A DNA stretch of 64,000 nucleotides from Oxalobacteraceae sp. CFBP 13730 (GTDB taxonomy: Bacteria; Pseudomonadota; Gammaproteobacteria; Burkholderiales; Burkholderiaceae_D). Position 1 is the stretch's first letter; each line of letters opens with the position of its first letter. Positions 43,652 to 53,522 of this stretch are shown here, piece after piece. The notes under the pieces are model-generated. The model ran no database searches. It was given only the letters and a program-made list of their open reading frames with translations, and was not told where the DNA came from. The translations under genes and the position numbers were made by a program. Where the stretch lies: contig JACYUQ010000001.1 of NCBI GenBank assembly GCA_014841835.1, positions 124,001-188,000 on the forward strand, given 5' to 3'.

Positions 43652-44349
43652 AGTACCGGCGGCTCACCGAGCGTCGGCTTGCTGTGGCGGATGTCGCGGC
43701 CTTCGACCACGTAGATCACGTATTCGGCGATGTTCTTGGCATGGTCGCCGATGCGCTCGATGGCCTTGGCCACCCACAGCGTGTCGAGCGCCGACGAAAT
43801 CGTGCGCGGGTCTTCCATCATGAACGTGACCATCGTGCGCAGGATCACGCGGAACTCGTGGTCGACCACTTCGTCGCCCGCGATGATCTGCAAGGCCTGT
43901 TTGCCGTCCAGGCGCGCGAACGCGTCGAGCGAATCGTGCAGCAGTTCGGACGTCGCCTTGGCGATCGTGCGGATCATGTCGAAATGGGCAAAGCCCGTCG
44001 CGCCCCGCTCGTGCAGGCTTTTCGCCGTGCGCGCAACCTTGGTCGCTTCGTCGCCGATGCGCTCGAGGTCGGTGATCACCTTGATGGTGGCCATCACGGT
44101 GCGCAGGTCGTTCGCGGTCGGCTGGCGTTTCACGATCAGGTGGCTGCAGGCGTCGTCCAGCGCGACTTCAAGCTGGTTGACGGCCTGGTCTTCGGCCATC
44201 ACGCGCTCGGCGCGCGCGATGTCGCCGATGCGGAAGCATTCCAGCGCTTCTTCGAACTGGGTTTCCACCATGCCGCCCATCAGCAAGACCTGGGAACGGA
44301 TCCCTTCGAGTTCCTGGTCGTACTGCTTGGATGAATGCTCGCCTGTCAT
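43648..44349 (-). CDS. phoU: Phosphate transport regulator PhoU
   Basis: 233 residues with the two three-helix bundles of PhoU, each with an E/D-rich metal motif (MGGMVETQFEEALECF; HFDMIRTIAKATSELLHDSL; GDEVVDHEFRVILRTMVTFM). It inhibits PhoR when phosphate is sufficient. Its start follows pstB by 68 bases that include a GCCGTCC/GGACGGC hairpin. Confidence 0.96.
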   Translation of the reverse strand: MTGEHSSKQYDQELEGIRSQVLLMGGMVETQFEEALECFRIGDIARAERVMAEDQAVNQLEVALDDACSHLIVKRQPTANDLRTVMATIKVITDLERIGDEATKVARTAKSLHERGATGFAHFDMIRTIAKATSELLHDSLDAFARLDGKQALQIIAGDEVVDHEFRVILRTMVTFMMEDPRTISSALDTLWVAKAIERIGDHAKNIAEYVIYVVEGRDIRHSKPTLGEPPVL

Positions 44350-44417
44350 ACAAACTCTCCGTCAATATTCTTGTGAAGCCGTCCGCAAGGACGGCCGAAA
44401 AAGGTCAGCCCGCTCGA

Positions 44418-45218
44418 TCAGCCGAAGCGGCCGGTAATGTAGTCTTGCGTTTCCTTGCGCGCCGGCTTCATGAAGATCTGGTCGGTCTCGCCGAATTCGA
44501 CCAGCTCGCCCAGGTACATATAGGCGGTGTAGTCGGAGCAGCGCGCGGCCTGCTGCATATTGTGGGTCACGATCGTGATCGTGTAATCCTGCTTCAGTTC
44601 GCTGATCAGCTCTTCGATCTTGGCGGTCGAGATCGGGTCCAGCGCCGAAGTTGGCTCATCGAGCAGCAGCACGTCGGGCTTGACTGCCACGCCGCGCGCG
44701 ATGCACAGGCGCTGCTGCTGGCCGCCCGACAGCGACAGGCCGCTCTTGGACAGCTTGTCCTTGGCTTCTTCCCACAGCGCCGCCTTTTTCAGTGCCCACT
44801 CGACGCGCTCGTCCATCTCGCCTTTCGACAGGTTCTCGTACAGGCGCACGCCGAACGCGATGTTGTCATAGATCGACATCGGGAACGGGGTTGGCTTCTG
44901 GAACACCATGCCAACCTTGGCACGCAGCATGTTCACGTCAACGCCTGCGTCGAGGATATTGCCGCCGCGGTACATGATCTTGCCTTCGGCGCGCTGGCCC
45001 GGGTACAGGTCATACATCCGGTTGAGGGTGCGCAGCAGCGTCGACTTGCCGCAGCCCGACGGGCCAATGAAGGCGGTTACCTGCTTGGCGTGGATGTCGA
45101 GGCTGACATTCTTCAGACTCTGCGTTTTACCGTAAAAGAAGTTCAGGCCTTCGATTTCGATCGTCTTGGCTTTGGCCGCAGCCGGGGTCGGAGTCGTATT
45201 GAGCATGGCTTGGTTCAT
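44418..45218 (-). CDS. pstB: Phosphate ABC transporter ATP-binding protein PstB
   Basis: 266 residues. Walker [22 protein letters not shown]-loop [20 protein letters not shown], signature [18 protein letters not shown], Walker [16 protein letters not shown] and H-loop [20 protein letters not shown]. It powers phosphate import by PstCA. ATG 45218 is used; a GTG directly before it is an alternative. Confidence 0.97.
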   Translation of the reverse strand: MNQAMLNTTPTPAAAKAKTIEIEGLNFFYGKTQSLKNVSLDIHAKQVTAFIGPSGCGKSTLLRTLNRMYDLYPGQRAEGKIMYRGGNILDAGVDVNMLRAKVGMVFQKPTPFPMSIYDNIAFGVRLYENLSKGEMDERVEWALKKAALWEEAKDKLSKSGLSLSGGQQQRLCIARGVAVKPDVLLLDEPTSALDPISTAKIEELISELKQDYTITIVTHNMQQAARCSDYTAYMYLGELVEFGETDQIFMKPARKETQDYITGRFG

Positions 45219-45242
45219 CACTTTATCGTTTATCAGAGTGAA

Positions 45243-46103
45243 TTAATTCGGGGTTTTTTGGCTGAACAGCGTACGCGACAGAATGTTCAGCAGCAACACG
45301 GTCGTGGTCACCAGCAATGCACCGGCCCAGGCCAGCGAGCGCCAGTCGTCATACGGGCTCATGGCGTAGGTGTAGATCACCACCGGCAGGTTCGCCAGCG
45401 GCGCATTCATGTCGTGGCTGTAGAACTGGTTGTTCAGTGCAGTGAACAGCAGCGGCGCGGTTTCACCGGTGACGCGGGCAACAGCCAGCAGCACGCCGGT
45501 GACGACGCCGGCCTTCACGGCGCGCAGACGCACCGTCAGGGCCACTTTCCAGTGCGGCGCGCCCAGTGCGTAGGCCGCTTCGAGCAGACTGGCCGGTACC
45601 AGGCGCAGCATGTTGTCGGTGGTGCGCACGACGACCGGGATGGCGATCAGCGACAGCGCGATCGTGCCGGCGTAGCCCGAGAAGTGCTGCACCTTGGCAA
45701 CATAGATGGCGTACACGAACAGGCCGATCACGATCGACGGGGCCGACAGCATGATGTCGGTCACGAAGCGCGTGACTTGCGCGAACTTGTTGTTCTCGCC
45801 GTATTCAGCCAGATAGATACCGGCCAGGATGCCGACCGGCGTGCTGATCAGCGTCGACAGGCCAACCATCATCACGCTGCCGAGAATGGCGTTGCGCAAG
45901 CCGCCGCCAGGCGTGCCCGGGGCCGGCGTGTCCGCCGTGAACAGCGTGGCCGACAGGCCGCCCAGGCCGTTGTACAGCAGCGTGAACAGAATCCAGGCCA
46001 GGAAGGCCAGGCCAATGCCCATCGCGCACACCGACATCGTGATGCCGATGCGGTGCGCCAGCAGGCGCCGGCGGTATACCGGGTTCTTGGTAGCAGTGTT
46101 CAT
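45243..46103 (-). CDS. pstA: Phosphate ABC transporter permease PstA
   Basis: 286 residues from ATG 46103 (MNTATKNPVYRRRLLAHRIG). Six TM helices and the permease EAA-type loop (ASLLEAAYALGAPHWKVALT), with FVTDIMLSAPSIVIGLFVYA. Membrane partner of PstC; starts one base after the pstC stop. Confidence 0.95.
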   Translation of the reverse strand: MNTATKNPVYRRRLLAHRIGITMSVCAMGIGLAFLAWILFTLLYNGLGGLSATLFTADTPAPGTPGGGLRNAILGSVMMVGLSTLISTPVGILAGIYLAEYGENNKFAQVTRFVTDIMLSAPSIVIGLFVYAIYVAKVQHFSGYAGTIALSLIAIPVVVRTTDNMLRLVPASLLEAAYALGAPHWKVALTVRLRAVKAGVVTGVLLAVARVTGETAPLLFTALNNQFYSHDMNAPLANLPVVIYTYAMSPYDDWRSLAWAGALLVTTTVLLLNILSRTLFSQKTPN

Positions 46104-46104
46104 C

Positions 46105-47127
46105 TTATTTCGTACCTTCGTTACGGGACATACCGAGCAGCATGATCTTGGCCGCCGACAGCACGATGAACGTGATGCCAAACAGAATCAGTGCCAGCGC
46201 AAACAGCGACGACGAGTGCAGCGTGCTGGCCGCCTCGGCAAATTCGTTGGCGAGCGTCGACGAAATCGAATTACCGGGAGAGAACAGCGACGCCGACAGC
46301 GAGTGCGCGTTACCGATCACGAACGTGACGGCCATCGTCTCACCCAGCGCGCGACCCAGACCCAGCATGACGCCACCCACCACACCGTTGCGGGTATATG
46401 GCAGCACGACCTTGCGCACCACTTCCCAGCGGGTGCAGCCGAGGCCATACGCCGACTCTTTCAACACGGTCGGAACGATCTCGAACACGTCGCGCATCAC
46501 CGATGCGATGAACGGGATGATCATGATTGCCAGGATCAGGCCGGCGGTCATGATACCGATGCCCATCGTCGGACCCTGGAAGATGACGCCGATCACCGGC
46601 AACTGGCCGATGGTTTCTTTGAGCAGCGGCTGCACATGGTCGGCGAACATCGGCGCGAACACGAACAGGCCCCACATGCCGTAGATGATCGACGGCACGC
46701 CGGCGAGCAGCTCGACGGCGGTGCCCAGCGGGCGACGCAGCCAGGCCGGGCAGATCTCGGTCAGGAACAGCGCGATGCCAAAGCTGATCGGAAAGGCCAC
46801 GGCCAGCGCGATGATCGAGGTGGCCAGCGTGCCCCAGATGGCGATCATGGCGCCGAACTCGTCGTTCACCGGATCCCACTCGACGCGGGTGATGAAACCC
46901 GGGCCAAACTGCGAGAACGCCGGCGCCGCGCCGATGGCCAGCGAGATGATGATCCCGATCAGCACCGCCAGGACCGTGGCAGCAAACAGCAGCGTGATTT
47001 TGTGGAAGAAGAAGTCCTGGATGCGCTGATTGCGCATCGTCGTGCGCAGTGCAGCGTAACGGCGGGCGTCTTCGGCTGCTGCCTGTTCAGGCAGGTCCTG
47101 CGCGGACAAGGATGGGTGGGCGCTCAT
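46105..47127 (-). CDS. pstC: Phosphate ABC transporter permease PstC
   Basis: 340 residues, with a short cytoplasmic N-terminus and six TM helices ([40 protein letters not shown]). The EAA-type loop reads [20 protein letters not shown]. Follows pstS by 108 bases with a hairpin between, which may lower expression relative to pstS. Confidence 0.96.
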   Translation of the reverse strand: MSAHPSLSAQDLPEQAAAEDARRYAALRTTMRNQRIQDFFFHKITLLFAATVLAVLIGIIISLAIGAAPAFSQFGPGFITRVEWDPVNDEFGAMIAIWGTLATSIIALAVAFPISFGIALFLTEICPAWLRRPLGTAVELLAGVPSIIYGMWGLFVFAPMFADHVQPLLKETIGQLPVIGVIFQGPTMGIGIMTAGLILAIMIIPFIASVMRDVFEIVPTVLKESAYGLGCTRWEVVRKVVLPYTRNGVVGGVMLGLGRALGETMAVTFVIGNAHSLSASLFSPGNSISSTLANEFAEAASTLHSSSLFALALILFGITFIVLSAAKIMLLGMSRNEGTK

Positions 47128-47192
47128 ATGTGTGGAAGACTCGCTATAAGACTCGTGGTCAATATCGTTTTGTCAATATTGCTGGCATGCAG

Positions 47193-47215
47193 AAGGACCG
47201 GTCGAGCCGGTCCTT
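47193..47215 (-). other. Hairpin in the pstS-pstC gap
   Basis: AAGGACCGG (47193-47201) and CCGGTCCTT (47207-47215) form a perfect 9-bp stem with a 5-base loop. There is no T-run after it on the reverse strand, so it is more likely an mRNA stabiliser or processing site for pstS than a terminator. Confidence 0.6.
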
Positions 47216-47235
47216 CGATGATGAAAACTAGTGGA

Positions 47236-48270
47236 TTACCAGAGCGCCTTGCCGGTGGTGTCTTTCAGATTGGTGCGCCAGGCATCCTGCACGAGCTTGA
47301 TCACTGGCGCCGGCATCGGCACGTAATCGAGTTCAGCTGCCGACGCGGTACCGTTCTTGTACGACCAGTCGAAGAACTTCAGCACTTCCTTGCCCTTGGC
47401 CGCGTCCTGGGCCTTGTGCACGAGGATGTACGATGCGCCCGTGACTGGCCAGCTGTCCTTGCCCGGCTGGTCGGTCAGGATGACCGCGAAGCCCGGGGTA
47501 CCGGCCCAGTTCGCACCGGCGGCAGCAGCCTTGAAGGCGTCGTCGCTTGGTTGCAGGAACACGCCATCCTTGTTCTGGAGTTGCGTGTGCGACATCTTGT
47601 TCTTCTTGGCGTAGGCCCACTCGACGTAGCCGATGCCGCCCTTGATGCGCTGCACGTTGGCGGCGACGCCTTCGTTGCCCTTGCCGCCCACGCCAACTGC
47701 CCACTTGACGGTGGTGCCGGCGCCGACCTTGGTCTTCCATTCCGGGCTCGACTTCGACAGGAAATCGGTCCACAGGAACGAGGTGCCCGAGCTGTCGGCG
47801 CGGCGCACCACGGTGATGTCGGCGTCCGGCAGTTTGACGCCCGGATTCAGCGCGGCGATCTGCGGCGCGTTCCACTTGACGATCTTGCCCATGTAGATGT
47901 CGGCGATGACGGCGCCGCTCAGTTTCATCTGGCCCGGGGCAATGCCCGCCAGGTTGACGATCGGCACGACGCCGCCCATCACGGCCGGGAACTGGAACAG
48001 GCCGGCGGCGTTGAGTTCAGCGGCTGCCAGTGGCATGTCGGACGCGCCGAAGTCGACGGTCTTGGCCTTGATCTGCTTGATGCCGGCGCCGGAGCCGACC
48101 GATTGGTAGTTCAGGCCATTGCCCGATGCTGCCTTGTACAGCTCGGCCCATTTGGCGTAGATCGGATAAGGGAACGTCGCGCCTGCGCCGGTGATGTTGG
48201 CGGCCTGGGCGGTTGCGGTGAATGCCGAAGCGGCGACGGCGATCGAAACGAAGAGATGCTTCATGCGCAT
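47236..48270 (-). CDS. pstS: Phosphate-binding protein PstS
   Basis: 344 residues. A signal peptide (MRMKHLFVSIAVAASAFTAT, cleaved near AQA-A) precedes the mature sequence NITGAGATFPYPIYAKWAEL with phosphate-loop motifs QSVGSGAGIKQIKAKTVDFG and VRRADSSGTSFLWTDF. It is the periplasmic phosphate receptor and first gene of the operon; the start has AGAGGA six bases upstream, and Pho boxes lie about 70-115 bases before it. Confidence 0.97.
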   Translation of the reverse strand: MRMKHLFVSIAVAASAFTATAQAANITGAGATFPYPIYAKWAELYKAASGNGLNYQSVGSGAGIKQIKAKTVDFGASDMPLAAAELNAAGLFQFPAVMGGVVPIVNLAGIAPGQMKLSGAVIADIYMGKIVKWNAPQIAALNPGVKLPDADITVVRRADSSGTSFLWTDFLSKSSPEWKTKVGAGTTVKWAVGVGGKGNEGVAANVQRIKGGIGYVEWAYAKKNKMSHTQLQNKDGVFLQPSDDAFKAAAAGANWAGTPGFAVILTDQPGKDSWPVTGASYILVHKAQDAAKGKEVLKFFDWSYKNGTASAAELDYVPMPAPVIKLVQDAWRTNLKDTTGKALW

Positions 48271-48339
48271 ATCTGATCCTCTGAAAATAGAACGACGGGA
48301 CGATCCCGCTGACGATGAAGCGCAGTCTAGCGGGCGAAT

Positions 48340-48385
48340 ATGACAAGTTCATGACATATTCTGAAATGTGACACGAACATGACAC
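48340..48385 (-). promoter_or_regulatory. Tandem Pho boxes upstream of pstS
   Basis: ATGACAAGTTCATGACAT (48340-48357) and GTGACACGAACATGACAC (48368-48385) each hold two TGACA units 11 bases apart, read on the reverse strand as ATGTCATGAACTTGTCAT and GTGTCATGTTCGTGTCAC. This is the PhoB-binding pattern (direct TGTCA repeats at 11-bp spacing). Confidence 0.85.
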
Positions 48386-48507
48386 GGCCGCAAGCATGGC
48401 ATTGCAGGGGCTGGCGTGGCGCGCGGCTGGGCTTTGAAAAGAATGTTCCGCTTGCGCCAGCCTTGTAAATACGGCGCCAGCTGCTAACCTGATGGTGTCA
48501 TCACTAC

Positions 48508-48657
48508 ATGGAGGGGATGCCCGAAGGCGTTGAACAATGTATGTTGGACATGATGGTCATGGGGATTCTTGGGGGGCTGGCAGCGCTGGTCGCGTTCGAG
48601 ATCTACCAGGAAGTACGTGGCAGTTCCAGGCACCTTGAAGACCGCTATCACGAATAG
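48508..48657 (+). CDS. Possible small membrane protein, 49 aa
   Basis: MEGMPEGVEQCMLDMMVMGI then LGGLAALVAFEIYQEVRGSS, ending RHLEDRYHE: one hydrophobic segment (about residues 14-31) with a charged end. It lies in the gap between the divergent pstS and the PilZ gene, with a GC-rich hairpin (AGCGGCGAG/CTCGCCGCT near 48690) after it. No clear ribosome-binding site. Length and composition are the only support. Confidence 0.35.
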   Translation: MEGMPEGVEQCMLDMMVMGILGGLAALVAFEIYQEVRGSSRHLEDRYHE

Positions 48658-48735
48658 CGACAATCCCGCTCAGCGGGTCAGCAGCGAGCGGCGAGGCCCC
48701 AGGGCGCTCGCCGCTTGTCATATAGCAGGTCGAGA

Positions 48736-49056
48736 TCAGCGCAGGAAGCGCGCCAGCGCGGTCACGCCTGCCAGGTCGAGGCTCTGGAACTTGAACCCCA
48801 CTTTGTATTCGCCACCGCTGAAAATGCAGTGCAGCGCTTTTGCGTGCGTGTCGATGGTCGTGAAGCGACCGTCGATCATCAGGTCGAAACGCAGTTGACC
48901 GGACAACCCGACCGGGACCGGATCGGGGATATTGACACTGATGCCATTGGCGCTGATATCGACGCTTTTGCCGCTGAACGGCGTCCGGCCGTCGATGGCC
49001 AGCAAGACTTTGGTGCGCAGTACTTTGCGCGGGGATTGCCTCTGCTCTTGTAACAC
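48736..49056 (-). CDS. PilZ-domain protein
   Basis: About 106 residues. PilZ features: RTKVLLAIDGRTPFSGKSVD, then ISANGISVNIPDPVPVGLSG (the conserved D/N-x-S-x-x-G step) and HCIFSGGEYKVGFKFQSLDL. The first R-x-x-x-R c-di-GMP motif is QRQSPRKVLRTKV-like. The start is probably GTG 49056 (GGGAA four bases before), since the upstream residues (to 49107) look non-coding. It may read out c-di-GMP made or broken by the 57056-60196 protein. Confidence 0.8.
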   Translation of the reverse strand: MLQEQRQSPRKVLRTKVLLAIDGRTPFSGKSVDISANGISVNIPDPVPVGLSGQLRFDLMIDGRFTTIDTHAKALHCIFSGGEYKVGFKFQSLDLAGVTALARFLR

Positions 49057-49156
49057 GTGTTTCCCATGATGCCTGAAAGAGGCACTATTATAGGAACAAC
49101 CCGGCAATCCGGCACGCCATTGTTGAGCTGAGCCGGATTGCCGGTGAGCGGCGCGC

Positions 49157-50533
49157 CTAGTCGAGTTCGCGCAGTTTGTTGAACGCTTCCTCGATGCGTT
49201 CGACGGCGATGATCGTCATGCCTTCGATTTTCTGCTTCGGCGCATTCGCTTTCGGAATCACGGCAATCGAGAAGCCCAGCTTGGCCGCTTCGCGCAGGCG
49301 TTCCTGGCCACGCGGCGCGGGGCGGATTTCACCGGCCAGGCCCACTTCACCAAACACCACGAGCCCGCGCGGCAAGGGTTTGCTGCGCATCGATGAATTG
49401 ATCGCCAGCAGCACGGCCAGGTCGGCCGCCGGTTCGGTGATCTTCACGCCGCCGACCGCGTTGATGAACACGTCCTGGTCGAACGCGGCAATACCGGCAT
49501 GGCGGTGCAGCACCGCCAGCAGCATCGCGAGGCGGTTCTGCTCGAGGCCAACCGACAGGCGGCGCGCATTGGGCAGGTGGCTCGTGTCGACCAGTGCCTG
49601 GATCTCGACCAGCAGCGGACGCGTGCCCTCCTGCGTGACCATGACGCACGAACCCGGCACGGGCGTGTCGTGCTGCGACAGGAACAGCGCGGACGGATTC
49701 GATACGCCTTTCAGCCCCTTTTCGGTCATCGCGAACACGCCCAGCTCGTTGACGGCGCCGAAACGGTTCTTGATCGCCCGGACCAAACGGAAACTCGACT
49801 GCGTATCGCCCTCGAAATACAGGACCGTATCGACGATGTGTTCGAGCACGCGCGGACCGGCCAGCGCGCCCTCTTTCGTCACGTGCCCGACCAGGATGAT
49901 CGTCACGCCGGTCTGCTTGGCCACGCGCGTCAGTTGCGCTGCGCATTCGCGCACCTGGGCCACCGAACCGGGGGCCGACGTCAGGGCATCGGAATACACG
50001 GTCTGGATCGAGTCGATCACCGCCACTTCGGGCTTGAGGTCGGCGATCGTGCCGAGGATTTTCTCGAGCTGGATTTCGGCCTGCAATTTGAGGTCTTGCG
50101 CGTCGACCGCGAGGCGGCGCGCACGCAGCGCGATCTGGGCGCCGGATTCCTCACCGCTGACATATAACGTGGAGCGCGTTTTGGACAGGCTGGCCAGCGC
50201 CTGCAGCAGCAGCGTGGACTTGCCGATGCCAGGGTCGCCGCCAATGAGCACGACGCCGCCGGCCACCAGGCCGCCGCCCAGCACGCGGTCGAATTCCTCG
50301 ATGCCGGTGCCAAAGCGCGGCACGTCGATCGCCTCGATATCGGCCAGCGACAGCACCGGCGCGGTCTGCGCCAGCGCGCGATGCGGGGTTTGCGACATGC
50401 GGTTCACGCCGGGCGCCTCGACGACGGTTTCGACCATCGTGTTCCAGGCCTTGCAGTCGGCGCACTGGCCCATCCAGCGGGTGGCGATCGCGCCGCATTC
50501 GGAGCAGGTGTAATTGGTTTTTGCTTTTGCCAT
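49157..50533 (-). CDS. radA: DNA repair protein RadA
   Basis: 458 residues. An N-terminal zinc finger (CSECGAIATRWMGQCADCKA), RecA-like ATPase with Walker A GGDPGIGKSTLLLQALA, the RadA-specific KNRFG motif (RAIKNRFGAVNELGVFAM) and a C-terminal Lon-protease-like domain (AVLLAINSSMRSKPLPRGLV, FGEVGLAGEIRPA). It drives branch migration in recombination repair. Followed by alr upstream in the same direction (12-base gap). Confidence 0.97.
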   Translation of the reverse strand: MAKAKTNYTCSECGAIATRWMGQCADCKAWNTMVETVVEAPGVNRMSQTPHRALAQTAPVLSLADIEAIDVPRFGTGIEEFDRVLGGGLVAGGVVLIGGDPGIGKSTLLLQALASLSKTRSTLYVSGEESGAQIALRARRLAVDAQDLKLQAEIQLEKILGTIADLKPEVAVIDSIQTVYSDALTSAPGSVAQVRECAAQLTRVAKQTGVTIILVGHVTKEGALAGPRVLEHIVDTVLYFEGDTQSSFRLVRAIKNRFGAVNELGVFAMTEKGLKGVSNPSALFLSQHDTPVPGSCVMVTQEGTRPLLVEIQALVDTSHLPNARRLSVGLEQNRLAMLLAVLHRHAGIAAFDQDVFINAVGGVKITEPAADLAVLLAINSSMRSKPLPRGLVVFGEVGLAGEIRPAPRGQERLREAAKLGFSIAVIPKANAPKQKIEGMTIIAVERIEEAFNKLRELD

Positions 50534-50545
50534 GTTCTCTATCGG

Positions 50546-51652
50546 TTATCCATCGGTGCCCAGGCGGCCTTCGGCAATGCGCACGCGCGGCGCGACGGCG
50601 CACATCAATTCGTAGCCGATCGTCCCGGCGGCGTGGGCCACGTCGTCGATCGGCAGGCCATCACCCCACAGCGTGACCTTGCTGCCGATGCGCGCATTGG
50701 GCACCGGCGAGAGGTCGACCGTCATCATGTCCATCGAGACGCGGCCGATCAGCCCCGTGCGCACGCCATCGACGATCACCGGCGTGCCGTGCGGCGCGCT
50801 GCGCGGGTAGCCGTCGGCATAGCCGCAGGCGACGACGCCAATCGTCATCGGGCCGTCGGCCACAAAGCGGCTGCCGTAGCCGACCGTGTCGCCGCGCTCG
50901 ATGTGCTGGATGCCGATGATTTCCGAGCGCAGCGTCATGGTTGGGCGCAGGCCGAAATCGCCGGCGCTGCGCCCGCCTGGCGTGCCGCCGTACAGCATGA
51001 TGCCGGGGCGAACCCAGTCGTTCTGCAGGTGCTCACTGATCATGGCCTGATGCAGCACGCCGCCCGAATTGGACAGGCTGCGCTCGCCGGGCAGGTCGCC
51101 GGCGCCGATCTGGAAGCGGCGCACCTGCTCGGCGATGGTCAAGAGCGGATGTTCCAGCTCGTCGGCGTTGGCGAAGTGCGTCATGTGCGTGATGTTGCGC
51201 ACGTCGGGGATTGCGCGCAGCCGCTTGTAGGCGGCCGCGTATTCGTCCGGGCGCAGGCCCAGGCGGTTCATGCCCGTGTTCATTTTCAGGTAGACGTCGA
51301 TCGGGCGGTAGAGCTGGGTGTATTCGAGCAGCTTGATCTGTTCGACCGAATGCACGGCCGTGACGATATTGTGTTCGGCCAGCAGGGGCACGTCGGCCGC
51401 TTCGAAGAATCCCTCTAATAACAGGATCGGCTTGATCCAGCCAAGTTCGCGCAGGCGGATGGCGTTTTCGAGCTCGATCAGGGCCAGGCCATCGGCCGTG
51501 GCGAAGCCGTGCATCGCGCGCTCCAGGCCGTGGCCGTAGGCATCGGCTTTAACGACCGCCCAGATCTTCGCCATAGGCGCGCAGGTGCGGGCCTGCGACA
51601 GATTGTGCTGCATCGAGTCCGGGTGGATGGTGGCAAAGAGTGGGCGCGGCAT
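50546..51652 (-). CDS. alr: Alanine racemase
   Basis: 368 residues. The PLP lysine lies in AKIWAVVKADAYGHGLERA near residue 34 and the catalytic Tyr in RGDTVGYGSRFVADGPMTIG; MNTGMNRLGLRPDEYAAAYK and TVDLSPVPNARIGSKVTLWG are family stretches. It makes D-alanine for peptidoglycan. Only one alr is visible, so it could be the biosynthetic copy; dadX is not excluded elsewhere. Confidence 0.96.
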   Translation of the reverse strand: MPRPLFATIHPDSMQHNLSQARTCAPMAKIWAVVKADAYGHGLERAMHGFATADGLALIELENAIRLRELGWIKPILLLEGFFEAADVPLLAEHNIVTAVHSVEQIKLLEYTQLYRPIDVYLKMNTGMNRLGLRPDEYAAAYKRLRAIPDVRNITHMTHFANADELEHPLLTIAEQVRRFQIGAGDLPGERSLSNSGGVLHQAMISEHLQNDWVRPGIMLYGGTPGGRSAGDFGLRPTMTLRSEIIGIQHIERGDTVGYGSRFVADGPMTIGVVACGYADGYPRSAPHGTPVIVDGVRTGLIGRVSMDMMTVDLSPVPNARIGSKVTLWGDGLPIDDVAHAAGTIGYELMCAVAPRVRIAEGRLGTDG

Positions 51653-51813
51653 GGTCGGCGATCGGGATGAAACCGGTACGAAAAGTTGGAGTGGCTATTC
51701 TACCGGAGCAGGCCCGCGGGCGTTGCCGGGGCAGTCACGGTGCATCGTATGGGCTTCGCCACGCCAGCCATTCATGGTATAAAGCAACCCGGACCGAACT
51801 TTAGAATTTTAGA

Positions 51814-53073
51814 ATGAACCGTGGTTTTTATACCATCATGGCGGCGCAGTTCTTCTCGTCGCTGGCAGATAACGCGCTCCTGTTTGTCGCGATCAGCCTG
51901 CTCGTCGCAATGGACGCCCCGGCATCGCTCACTCCGCTGCTGAAGCTGTCGTTCGTCCTGTTCTATGTGTTGCTGGCCGCCTTCGTCGGCGCCTTCGCCG
52001 ATGCGCTCAACAAGGGCCGCGTGATGTTCATCGCGAACATCATCAAGGTGTTCGGCTGCGCGCTGATGTTCTTCACGGTCCACCCTTTGATTTCATACGC
52101 CGTCGTCGGCTTTGGCGCGGCCGTGTATTCGCCCGCCAAGTACGGCATCCTGACCGAGTTGCTGCCACCGGAAAAACTGGTGCCGGCCAATGGCTGGATC
52201 GAGGGCTTGACGGTGATGTCGATCATTCTCGGCACGGTGCTGGGCGGCACGCTGGTCAGCCCGCGCGGTTCCGGCTTTTTGCTGTCGTTCGACCTGCTGC
52301 CGCGCATCGGCATCGACACGCCGGCCGAGGCCGCGATGGCCGTTGTTGTCGCTATCTATATCCTGGCCGCCATCTTCAACCTGCGCATCCCGGACACCGG
52401 CGCGCGCTACGAGCACCAGGAACGCAATCCGATCAAGCTCATCACCGATTTCGCCAATTGCTCGGCCACGCTGTGGCGTGACAAGCTGGGCCAGATTTCG
52501 CTGGCAGTAACAACCTTATTCTGGGGCGCTGGCGCCACGCTGCAATTCATCGTGCTCAAGTGGGCCGAAGCATCGCTCGGCTTGCCGCTGGACCAGGCGA
52601 CGAACCTGATCGGCGTGGTCGCGATCGGCGTCGCGCTGGGCGCCGCGATGGCCGCCCGCATGATCCCGCTGCGCAAGTCGCTCACCGTGATCCCGATGGG
52701 CATCATCATGGGCCTGGTGGTGACGAGCATGGTGTTCGTGAAATCGGTCACGCTGGCCTACCCGCTGCTGGCCTTCATCGGTTTCCTGTCGGGCTTCTTC
52801 GTGGTCCCGATGAACGCGCTGCTGCAGCACCGCGGCCACGTCCTGATGAGCGCGGGCCACTCGATCGCGGTGCAGAACTTCAACGAGAACCTGTCGATCC
52901 TGACGATGCTCGCCGCCTACGCGGTGATGATCACGCTGAACCTCGACCTGAACATCATCATCGTCATCTTCGGCCTGTCCGTCGCCGGCATCATGCTGCT
53001 GATCCAACGCCGCCACCTGCTGAACCAGCGCGAACACGACTCCCTCGGCCTGATCGGCGAAGGCAAACACTAA
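51814..53073 (+). CDS. lplT: Lysophospholipid transporter LplT
   Basis: 419 residues of the major facilitator type with about 12 TM helices: MNRGFYTIMAAQFFSSLADN, VLFYVLLAAFVGAFADALNK (signature loop), YGILTELLPPEKLVPANGWI and GFFVVPMNALLQHRGHVLMS. The NQRE/H-type family pattern fits LplT, which flips lysophospholipids inward for re-acylation. No aas (acyltransferase) gene follows here, unlike in enterobacteria. The repeat cluster starts five bases after the stop. Confidence 0.88.
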   Translation: MNRGFYTIMAAQFFSSLADNALLFVAISLLVAMDAPASLTPLLKLSFVLFYVLLAAFVGAFADALNKGRVMFIANIIKVFGCALMFFTVHPLISYAVVGFGAAVYSPAKYGILTELLPPEKLVPANGWIEGLTVMSIILGTVLGGTLVSPRGSGFLLSFDLLPRIGIDTPAEAAMAVVVAIYILAAIFNLRIPDTGARYEHQERNPIKLITDFANCSATLWRDKLGQISLAVTTLFWGAGATLQFIVLKWAEASLGLPLDQATNLIGVVAIGVALGAAMAARMIPLRKSLTVIPMGIIMGLVVTSMVFVKSVTLAYPLLAFIGFLSGFFVVPMNALLQHRGHVLMSAGHSIAVQNFNENLSILTMLAAYAVMITLNLDLNIIIVIFGLSVAGIMLLIQRRHLLNQREHDSLGLIGEGKH

Positions 53074-53077
53074 AACT

Positions 53078-53522
53078 AGGGTCAGTGTCGAATTGTTTGA
53101 CAACGTTTCGCCTGACCTCTTTCTCTGATGCTTCCCCTGCTCGGCATACCCAGCAGGCAATAGCTCACGACAGTCACTCTGTCCCCACTTTTTCCGCATT
53201 CGCGAGAAATTGCTCAATAATTCGACTCTGACCCTAATTGTTTGGCGGGCCCAAACTTGCCGGGCAATAAGCTTTTGTCAGCGCTTTCCGAAGCGATTCA
53301 GTCATCGGCTGATTCTAATGCTGGTGGTCAATCTAAACGAATCCAGCAAGCAAAAAAATAATGAGGGTCAGAGTCGAATTGTTTGACAACTTTGAGGAAT
53401 TGCCCATTAAATCTACTCTGACCCTACTTTGTTTGACGGGCTCATCGGTGGAGTTCGAGGCAGGGTCGGGGGCTATTTATCGGGCAATTCGGGAAATTGC
53501 ACAATAAATCGACTCTGACCCT
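53078..53522. repeat. Palindromic repeat cluster 2
   Basis: The same word as cluster 1 occurs at 53078-53094 (one mismatch, GTCAGTGTCG) and 53364-53380, and reverse complements at 53219-53235 (exact), 53409-53425 (AAATCTACTCTGACCCT) and 53506-53522 (AAATCGACTCTGACCCT). Units are longer and more decayed than in cluster 1: outer pair 53078-53235 and 53364-53425. The cluster fills the gap between convergent lplT and the DUF1853 gene, and the DUF1853 stop codon lies at its right end. Confidence 0.85.

Noticed and set aside
41543..43714. 723-codon + strand frame opposite phoR and phoB
   Set aside because: Antisense shadow that starts in the repeat cluster; no domain.
45829..48276. 815-codon + strand frame opposite pstA, pstC and pstS
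   Set aside because: Spans three genes and their gaps on the other strand, shows no domain, and has antisense composition.
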